Below, piece by piece: positions 1-5,258 of a DNA stretch of 7,974 nucleotides. Below the pieces are notes generated by a model, which was not told the origin of the DNA, made no database searches, and saw only the letters and a list, made by a program, of their open reading frames with translations. The translations under genes were made by a program, and so were the position numbers. This DNA comes from an uncultured Candidatus Saccharibacteria bacterium (lineage in GTDB: Bacteria > Patescibacteriota > Saccharimonadia > Saccharimonadales > Saccharimonadaceae): positions 1 through 7,974 of the forward strand of contig CALHIA010000015.1 in the NCBI GenBank assembly GCA_938030585.1, in the 5' to 3' direction. Every line of letters starts with the position of its first letter. Position 1 is the stretch's first letter.

Positions 1-1757
1 TGAAACAATCTAATACTTTCCGTGATAATCAGGCCGAAATGAGCCAGACCCTCATCATGGACTCTGGTGACCAGGAACACGAGCGCGGTATCACCATTAC
101 CGCCAAGCAAACCTCGGTCTATTACAACGATCATAAAATTAATATCATCGATACTCCGGGCCACGCCGACTTCTCTGGTGAGGTTGAACGTACCTTGAAT
201 ATGGCCGACGGTGTACTTTTGGTGGTTGACGCCCAAGAAGGCCCGATGCCACAGACTAAATTCGTTTTGAAGAAAGCCCTTGATCTTAAATTAAAGCCGG
301 TTGTGATTATTAATAAAATCGACAAACCTGCCGCTCGTATCGAAGAAGTCAAAGACGAAATTTCTGACCTGTTCTTGGAACTTGCAACCGAAGAATCTCA
401 GCTTAACTACCCAATCTATTATGCCATCGCGCGTGATGGTCGTGCCGGTAAGACTGAAAATCTTGATGATGATCTCCATGTAATTTTCGAGTCCATTATC
501 AATGATATTCCTTCACCAAAGGTCGACGAAGATTCCGAAAAAGGTTTACAACTTCTCGTCGCTTCACTCGCTTCCGATAATTACCTCGGTAAATATGCTA
601 TCGGTAAAATTTTCCGTGGCAATATCAAGCATGGTCAATCGATTAAAATCGTGAAGACTCACTTTACTAATGGCGGGCCAGAAATTACTACCGAAAATGG
701 TAAAGTCGATAAAATCTTTGTCTATCGTGGTCTCGGCAAGGAAGAGGTTAATGAAGCTTTTGCTGGTGACATCGTCGCGGTCACCGGTATTCCAAGTGCG
801 AACATCGGTGATACTATTGCTGCCTTTGATAATCCAGAAGCTCTGCCTACTATCGAACTTGAGCCACCTACGCTCAGTATCTATATTGGCCCAAATACCA
901 GCCCACTCAAAGGTCAAGAAGGTGAATTCACTACCTCTCGTCAAATTTCCGATCGTCTTCACAAAGAACTTGAAACTAATATCGCTTTGAAAATCGCCCA
1001 AGATGGTCTCGGTTATAAAGTTTCTGGTCGTGGCGAACTTCACCTTTCAGTTTTAATCGAAACTATGCGCCGTGAGGGTTACGAACTCGAAGCTGGCCGT
1101 CCAGAAGTGGTCTATAAGGAAATTGATGGCAAAAAATGTGAACCATTTGAAGATCTCACGATTGAGGTCACCCCAGAATATGTCGGTGCGGTTTCGCAAG
1201 AACTCGGTATTCGCAAGGCAGATCTGATTGCCCAGGAAATTACCTCTGGTGGCGCCGTCCGTTTTACCTATGAAATTTCCACCGCTGCGCTGATCGGTCT
1301 TCGTAATAGCTTGATGACCGATACTAAGGGCACCGTGATTATGTCTTCCATTCCGAAGGGTTACCGCCCAGTCGAAGGTAAGTACAAACCAGAACGTAAT
1401 GGTGTTTTGATTTCTTTTGAAACCGGTACTTCTACCGCTTATGCTCTCGACATGGTGCAGGCTCGTGGTATTCTCTTTATCCCACCTCAGGTCCCAGTTT
1501 ATCAGGGTATGATCGTCGGTCTTTCGAACAAGAAAGAAGACATCGATATCAACGTTTGTCGCGAAAAACAGCTCACCAACATGCGTACTCACGCTTCCGA
1601 CGGTGCAATTCAGCTCACTCCGTACACTAATCTCAGCCTCGAGCAATGTCTCGACTTCCTCCTCGACGATGAACTTCTCGAAGTCACCCCGAAGAGCTTA
1701 CGTCTCCGCAAGCGCCAGTTGGATCCAATCAAGCGAAAACGCGAAGCCAGGAGCTAA
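1..1757 (+). CDS. typA: Ribosome-associated translational GTPase TypA/BipA, 5' partial
   Basis: GTPase of the EF-G/LepA superfamily that binds the 70S ribosome and is linked to ribosome assembly and stress adaptation (family knowledge). The reading frame is open from base 3, giving 584 residues in the window; about 26 N-terminal residues, including the G1 P-loop, lie upstream, so the ATG at 39 is internal. Visible in order: switch region with ERGITI, G3 DTPGHADF (from residue 50), G4 NKID (104-107), domain 2, the SGRGELHLSVLIETMRREG block of the EF-G-like domain III, and the TypA-specific C-terminal domain with NGVLISFETG, KQLTNMR and DDELLEVTP, ending in a basic tail. The estimated full length of about 610 matches the family. 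Oddities: the usual G5-region YASA reads YAIA, and the usual MDSND before the switch reads MDSGD. It is the first visible gene of a tight operon; tatD follows after one base. Confidence 0.96.
   Translation, partial: KQSNTFRDNQAEMSQTLIMDSGDQEHERGITITAKQTSVYYNDHKINIIDTPGHADFSGEVERTLNMADGVLLVVDAQEGPMPQTKFVLKKALDLKLKPVVIINKIDKPAARIEEVKDEISDLFLELATEESQLNYPIYYAIARDGRAGKTENLDDDLHVIFESIINDIPSPKVDEDSEKGLQLLVASLASDNYLGKYAIGKIFRGNIKHGQSIKIVKTHFTNGGPEITTENGKVDKIFVYRGLGKEEVNEAFAGDIVAVTGIPSANIGDTIAAFDNPEALPTIELEPPTLSIYIGPNTSPLKGQEGEFTTSRQISDRLHKELETNIALKIAQDGLGYKVSGRGELHLSVLIETMRREGYELEAGRPEVVYKEIDGKKCEPFEDLTIEVTPEYVGAVSQELGIRKADLIAQEITSGGAVRFTYEISTAALIGLRNSLMTDTKGTVIMSSIPKGYRPVEGKYKPERNGVLISFETGTSTAYALDMVQARGILFIPPQVPVYQGMIVGLSNKKEDIDINVCREKQLTNMRTHASDGAIQLTPYTNLSLEQCLDFLLDDELLEVTPKSLRLRKRQLDPIKRKREARS
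1749..1753 (+). promoter_or_regulatory. Ribosome binding site of tatD
   Basis: AGGAG lies inside the last codons of typA, five bases before the ATG at 1759. It fixes that ATG as the tatD start, although the frame stays open further upstream to 1603 within typA. Confidence 0.8.
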
Positions 1758-1758
1758 A

Positions 1759-2523
1759 ATGTCTCATCCGGCGTATCTTATTGATTCACATTGTCATCTG
1801 CATGACCTGGATTTTTATACGCCGGAAGCACAAGCTAAGGCCCTTGCTGCCTGCGCCGAAAAGCAGGTCGAAAAGTTAATTTGTATCGGTACTGACCACG
1901 AGGATTCTTTCAAGGCTGCCGAATTTGCCGCTCAAAATCCTACCAAACTTTTCTGGAGTTATGGTATCCACCCCAATGAATTTGACAAACCTAGAAAAGA
2001 TGTTCAATTTGAACATCAAAACCGTCCAGTGGCAATTGGTGAAGTTGGCCTCGATTATCATTATGGTGAAAATGATAAATTAGACCAAGCGAGACTTCTG
2101 GAAGAAATGTTAGATCTCGCCATTCGCGAGGATTTACCACTGATTTTTCATGTTCGCGAAGCTTTTGATGATTTTTTCGCGATTTTGGACAATTTTTCTT
2201 CTGCCAAAATCCGTGGTGTCGTGCATTCTTTTTCTGACAACAAGAAAAACCTTAAAAAATCTCTCGAACGTGATTTTTATATCGGCGTGAACGGTCTTGC
2301 TACTTATTCCACCTTGCCGATGCCACCAATCGAGCGCATTCTACTCGAAACTGACGCGCCATTTCTCGCTCCCGTGCCACTGCGTGGTCAAACCAACCAG
2401 CCGGTGAATGTCCACTATGTAGCCAAGTGGTTATCTGAAAAACTCGGATCAGACTTTAATGAGGTCGCGAGAATTACTACCGAAAATTCCGAGACCCTCT
2501 TTAATTTAGGAGCCAAAAAATGA
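1759..2523 (+). CDS. tatD: TatD family metal-dependent hydrolase (putative DNase)
   Basis: Predicted cytoplasmic TIM-barrel metallohydrolase of the TatD/YcfH/YabD family; characterised members are 3'-5' exonucleases or DNA-repair nucleases, and the substrate here is unknown. It has 254 residues, close to the usual 255-265. All metal-site motifs are visible: DSHCHL near the N-terminus (H11, H13), GIHP, GEVGLDY (E95), FHVREA (H131), VVHSFSD (H156) and LLETDAPFL (D199), followed by the typical RGQTNQP and a C-terminal ENSETLFNLG. The interval between H156 and D199 looks several residues shorter than usual, so the loop around residues 180-190 is trimmed. The start at 1759 is chosen because it has an AGGAG five bases upstream and yields the family-typical N-terminus; the longer frame would be an overlap with typA. 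The TGA stop overlaps the next ATG (ATGA), implying translational coupling with the desulfurase gene. Confidence 0.93.
   Translation: MSHPAYLIDSHCHLHDLDFYTPEAQAKALAACAEKQVEKLICIGTDHEDSFKAAEFAAQNPTKLFWSYGIHPNEFDKPRKDVQFEHQNRPVAIGEVGLDYHYGENDKLDQARLLEEMLDLAIREDLPLIFHVREAFDDFFAILDNFSSAKIRGVVHSFSDNKKNLKKSLERDFYIGVNGLATYSTLPMPPIERILLETDAPFLAPVPLRGQTNQPVNVHYVAKWLSEKLGSDFNEVARITTENSETLFNLGAKK
2508..2512 (+). promoter_or_regulatory. Ribosome binding site of the cysteine desulfurase gene
   Basis: AGGAG sits seven bases before the ATG at 2520, inside the end of tatD. With the ATGA stop/start overlap it supports coupled translation. Confidence 0.75.
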
Positions 2524-3749
2524 TTTATTTAGATTTTGCGGCCGCTACGCCAGTCCATCCTAAGGTACTCGAGGCGATGTTGCCATATTTTAGTGAAAAT
2601 TTTTATAATCCTTCTGCGCCGTATCTTCCTGCCAAACATTTGCGCGGTGAATATGAAGCCAAAAAATCCGCTCTGGCCCAAACCATTGGTGCGAAATCAC
2701 CGGATTTAGTTATCACGGCCGGCGCCACTGAGTCGATTAATCTCGCGTTCACTGTCTTGGAAAATTATCCAGACGCCGAAGCTCTGATTTTAGCCACCGA
2801 GCATGCTTCGGTACGAGAATCCGCCAGACATTATGCTAAGGTCGTCAAGGAGATTGCCGTCGATTCCACTGGATTGATTAATCTGAAGGATTTGGCGACT
2901 AAAATCACCGATCGAACCGTGTTAATTTCTGTCGCGATTGCCAATAACGAACTTGGCACCATCCAGCCGCTCAGTGAAATAGCCGAAATTATACGACGCA
3001 TGCGTGAAAAACGTCTGGCTACCGGTAATCTCATGCCACTTTACCTTCACTCCGATGCCTCGCAGGCGGCGAGCCTCCTCGATCTCTCAGTGGCACGTCT
3101 CGGTGTTGATCTTTTGACGCTTAATTCCGCCAAAGTTTATGGGCCGAAGGGAATTGGCGCACTCTATATTTCTCGCGGGGTTAAGCTTAGCCCTATCTCT
3201 TATGGTGGCGGTCAGGAAATGGGTCTGCGTTCGGGTACGGAAAATGTACCTCTCCTCATGGGCTTCGCAGAAGCTTCCGTGCGTGCGAAATCTCACGTTT
3301 CTGCCAGTCGCAAAAAATATGAAAAATATAATCAATTATTCCGTCAGATTCTGACCGAAAAATCGCTCATTACACCAAAATTTTTGGGTAATAAAAAACA
3401 TCAATTAGCTAATTTTTGTCCAATTTGCTTCGACGGGCTTGATGCGGAGCGTCTGATTTTTAAACTGGAAGATCGTGGTATTCTGCTTTCTACTGGTGCT
3501 GCCTGTGCTGCCTCGAAAGGTCAAAAATCTCATGTGCTTTCAGCGATTGGTCTCACCGATTCGGAAATTACCGGCTCTCTCCGCGTGACTTTCGGTGAGC
3601 TAAACACCGAAGAACAAATTCGTGAAGCCGCCTCAGTGATTGCTGAGGTTGCTAATCAAGAAGCCAAGCGTATCGGACTGGTGTCAGACGATGTGGCTTT
3701 GAAAGAATCGCATGACATTAAACAAGATCAAGGAGCCATCCATGAATAA
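2520..3749 (+). CDS. Cysteine desulfurase (NifS/IscS family)
   Basis: PLP enzyme of aminotransferase class V that converts L-cysteine to alanine and holds the sulfur as a persulfide for transfer to acceptors such as MnmA. It has 409 residues. Visible: N-terminal IYLDFAAATPVHP, GATESINLA, H95 in ATEHAS (PLP stacking), NNELGTIQP, D179 and Q182 in HSDASQAA, the PLP lysine K205 in NSAKVYGPKG, YGGGQEMGLRSGTEN, and catalytic C329 in STGAACAAS, then SHVLSAIG. An insert of basic character around residues 160-172 precedes HSDASQ. The residue before the PLP lysine is Ala (204), where IscS and NifS have His. The tail after about residue 375 is polar and probably disordered. The gene overlaps mnmA by 8 bases, which points to sulfur delivery for tRNA thiolation. 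Whether it also serves Fe-S assembly cannot be seen; no iscU or sufU gene is in the window. I leave the symbol blank because IscS, NifS and YrvO types cannot be separated by eye. Confidence 0.94.
   Translation: MIYLDFAAATPVHPKVLEAMLPYFSENFYNPSAPYLPAKHLRGEYEAKKSALAQTIGAKSPDLVITAGATESINLAFTVLENYPDAEALILATEHASVRESARHYAKVVKEIAVDSTGLINLKDLATKITDRTVLISVAIANNELGTIQPLSEIAEIIRRMREKRLATGNLMPLYLHSDASQAASLLDLSVARLGVDLLTLNSAKVYGPKGIGALYISRGVKLSPISYGGGQEMGLRSGTENVPLLMGFAEASVRAKSHVSASRKKYEKYNQLFRQILTEKSLITPKFLGNKKHQLANFCPICFDGLDAERLIFKLEDRGILLSTGAACAASKGQKSHVLSAIGLTDSEITGSLRVTFGELNTEEQIREAASVIAEVANQEAKRIGLVSDDVALKESHDIKQDQGAIHE
3730..3735 (+). promoter_or_regulatory. Ribosome binding site of mnmA
   Basis: AAGGAG ends six bases before the ATG at 3742. 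It selects this start over the in-frame ATG at 3712, which would add ten unconserved residues and has no comparable site. Confidence 0.8.
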
Positions 3750-4818
3750 CGCCGTGACCAAACCAAAAACCGTCTTCGTCGGCATGTCTGGTGGTGTCGA
3801 TTCTTCCGTTACCGCAGTTTTACTCAAAAATGCCGGCTACCATGTGGTTGGTGTCTATATGAAGAACTGGTCGAAAGATCTTCCTGGTATGAAATGCCCT
3901 TGGGCGGAGGATTTGGCGGATGCCAAGCGTGTGGCTACGAAATTGGATATTGATTTTCGCATTTTTGATTTTGAAACCGAGTATCACGCCAAGGTGGTCG
4001 ACTATATGATCGAGGAATTCAGGAAGGGAAATACCCCGAATCCTGATGTGATGTGTAATCAAGAAATCAAGTTCAAACTTTTTTACGACATCGCCATGAG
4101 TCAGGGTGCAGATTTTATTGCCACTGGTCATTATGCTATATCCGAAGACGGCAATTTGAAATTAGCTACAGATACTAATAAAGATCAGACTTATTTTCTC
4201 TATCGTATTTCTGATGAAGCGATTTCGCAGACACTTTTTCCGCTTGGCAAAATGCTAAAACCAGAGGTGAAGCAATTAGCCGCTGAGTTTGGTCTCGATA
4301 ACGCCTACAAAAAGGAATCTATGGGTGTTTGTTTTGTAGGTGAAGTTGGGATCAAAGATTTTCTCCAGGAATATATCGAAGTAACTCCAGGTCAAATTAT
4401 CGATCGTGATACTAATCGGGTACTCGGCACGCACGAAGGCGCGGTTTTCTATACGATCGGTCAGCGTCATGGTTTGAATCTCGGCGGCGGCTTGCCTTAC
4501 TATGTGGTCGGCAAAGATATGGCGAAAAATCTGGTATATGTTTCGAAAAATCTCAATCATCTAAATCTGTGGACGAAGACTTTGAAATTAAAAGATGTAA
4601 TCATTCGCCAAATTCATCAGGAATCTGGTAACACGCAGCCGGATCTTTCTGAGCTCACCTGTCGGGTGCGTCATCGCGCGCCACTTATCGCTTGTAGTTT
4701 TAACCCGAAAACTAACGAGGTGGTACTAACTGAAGAAATCAAGCATCCTGCAGCTGGTCAATCTGTGGTTTTTTATGACGGTGATATTTGTATCGGCGGC
4801 GGTATTATCGCGGAGTAA
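3742..4818 (+). CDS. mnmA: tRNA-specific 2-thiouridylase MnmA
   Basis: ATP-dependent enzyme that adenylates and thiolates C2 of wobble U34 in tRNAs for Lys, Glu and Gln, using persulfide sulfur from a cysteine desulfurase, directly or through a relay. It has 358 residues, normal for the family. Visible: PP-loop GMSGGVDSSV (residues 14-23), GVYMKNW, EDLADAKRVA, TPNPDVMCN with catalytic C105, ATGHYA, KDQTYFLY, the second catalytic cysteine C197 in SMGVCFVGE, IGQRHGLNLGGG, and the C-terminal barrel with RVRHRAPL and a closing GGGII. The motif before C197 reads SMG rather than the usual STG. It overlaps the end of the desulfurase gene by 8 bases, so donor and acceptor are probably made together. 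It is the last gene of the operon; a hairpin starts six bases after its TAA. Confidence 0.97.
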   Translation: MNNAVTKPKTVFVGMSGGVDSSVTAVLLKNAGYHVVGVYMKNWSKDLPGMKCPWAEDLADAKRVATKLDIDFRIFDFETEYHAKVVDYMIEEFRKGNTPNPDVMCNQEIKFKLFYDIAMSQGADFIATGHYAISEDGNLKLATDTNKDQTYFLYRISDEAISQTLFPLGKMLKPEVKQLAAEFGLDNAYKKESMGVCFVGEVGIKDFLQEYIEVTPGQIIDRDTNRVLGTHEGAVFYTIGQRHGLNLGGGLPYYVVGKDMAKNLVYVSKNLNHLNLWTKTLKLKDVIIRQIHQESGNTQPDLSELTCRVRHRAPLIACSFNPKTNEVVLTEEIKHPAAGQSVVFYDGDICIGGGIIAE

Positions 4819-4823
4819 TCCAT

Positions 4824-4852
4824 AAAAATAACCGCTCTTCGCGGCTATTTTT
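4824..4852. terminator. Bidirectional intrinsic terminator between mnmA and the small - strand gene
   Basis: Two 12-base arms (4824-4835 and 4841-4852) form a hairpin with a GC core CCGC/GCGG, flanking A/T runs and a five-base loop. In + strand RNA there is one A-C mismatch; in - strand RNA the same position is a G-U wobble, so the stem is fully paired in that direction. The A and T runs give a U-rich end in both directions. It lies 6 bases after the mnmA stop. The TAA of the convergent gene (4851-4853) overlaps the outer stem arm. Confidence 0.85.
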
Positions 4853-5156
4853 ATTTCTTATCGAAGCAGGCGTAACCCTTGGTTAGTTCTAGTTTGCTCT
4901 TCAGATCGTCGACGGCTTTCTTTAGACCGTCTTTTTGAATTTTTTCATCTAGATTACCCAGGTCGAAATCCTCGCCGTCGTCCGTGGTGGCTGAAACTAG
5001 ATTTTCTGCCGTTGGATCAAGTTTAATCGTGAGGGTATTCTGTGCGGATTTACATTTAATCGTCAGTAGCCCATCGCCGTTAGCCATATTTTTCACGACC
5101 ATGAAGAGGATGATACCCGCAATCCCGATCAGGAACAGGGTAATTAATTTTTTCAT
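4851..5156 (-). CDS. Hypothetical small protein with N-terminal membrane anchor
   Basis: I do not recognise this 101-residue protein. It starts MKK followed by about 18 hydrophobic residues (roughly 4-21, LITLFLIGIAGIILFMVV), which reads as a signal anchor or uncleaved signal peptide; no lipobox is present. The rest is hydrophilic: a short beta-like stretch (LLTIKCKSAQNTLTIKL), an acidic segment around residues 58-70, a charged helix-forming stretch (about 69-92) and a C-terminal GYACFDKK. There are only two cysteines, C35 and C97, both in the presumed outside part, so a disulfide is possible. An AAGGA (5164-5168) stands seven bases before the ATG, and a promoter lies behind it, so the gene is probably real and expressed as a single-gene unit. 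It converges on mnmA with a shared terminator and diverges from alaS. No function is assigned. Confidence 0.8.
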   Translation of the reverse strand: MKKLITLFLIGIAGIILFMVVKNMANGDGLLTIKCKSAQNTLTIKLDPTAENLVSATTDDGEDFDLGNLDEKIQKDGLKKAVDDLKSKLELTKGYACFDKK

Positions 5157-5163
5157 TTTGGCG

Positions 5164-5168
5164 TCCTT
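5164..5168 (-). promoter_or_regulatory. Ribosome binding site of the small - strand gene
   Basis: On the - strand this reads AAGGA, seven bases before the ATG whose first base is 5156. It supports the call of the unknown gene and its start. Confidence 0.65.
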
Positions 5169-5185
5169 TTATTTAATCTCTATCC

Positions 5186-5213
5186 ATTATATATAGCATA
5201 AGCATTTTGTAAA
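5186..5213 (-). promoter_or_regulatory. Sigma70-type promoter of the small - strand gene
   Basis: On the - strand a -35 TTTACA (5208-5213) and a -10 TATAAT (5186-5191) are separated by 16 bases. Transcription would start near 5179-5180, giving a leader of a little over 20 bases that contains the AAGGA site. A second TTTACA lies 10 bases further upstream (5218-5223). Confidence 0.65.
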
Positions 5214-5242
5214 GTTGTGTAAAACTCGAACCTCACAGATTA

Positions 5243-5251
5243 TGGTATAAT
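5243..5251 (+). promoter_or_regulatory. Extended -10 promoter of alaS, likely leaderless
   Basis: TGGTATAAT is a perfect extended -10 (TGnTATAAT). The -10 hexamer is 5246-5251, and the alaS ATG begins at 5259, seven bases after it, which is where transcription would start. No Shine-Dalgarno sequence lies before the ATG. There is no clear -35 at 17 bases, as is common for extended -10 promoters. Confidence 0.6.
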
Positions 5252-5258
5252 TATCTCT

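Noticed and set aside
39..41. ATG at 39 as the start of typA
   Set aside because: The frame is open to base 3 with typical TypA residues (KQSNTF) upstream, and the P-loop is missing; the true start lies before the window.
1053..1646. 197-codon - strand frame opposite typA
   Set aside because: Shadow of the coding strand; composition is unlike a protein family I know, and typA is clearly real. The same applies to the 159-codon frame at 564-1043.
1603..1758. N-terminal extension of tatD to 1603
   Set aside because: It would overlap typA in another frame, is Ser-rich and unlike TatD; the ATG at 1759 has a proper ribosome site and the family N-terminus.
3712..3741. ATG at 3712 as the mnmA start
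   Set aside because: No good ribosome site and no family similarity in the added ten residues; AAGGAG points to 3742.
5157..5258. Riboswitch or T-box before alaS
   Set aside because: The divergent gap is only 102 bases, and the alaS promoter sits directly at the ATG, leaving no room for a leader RNA.
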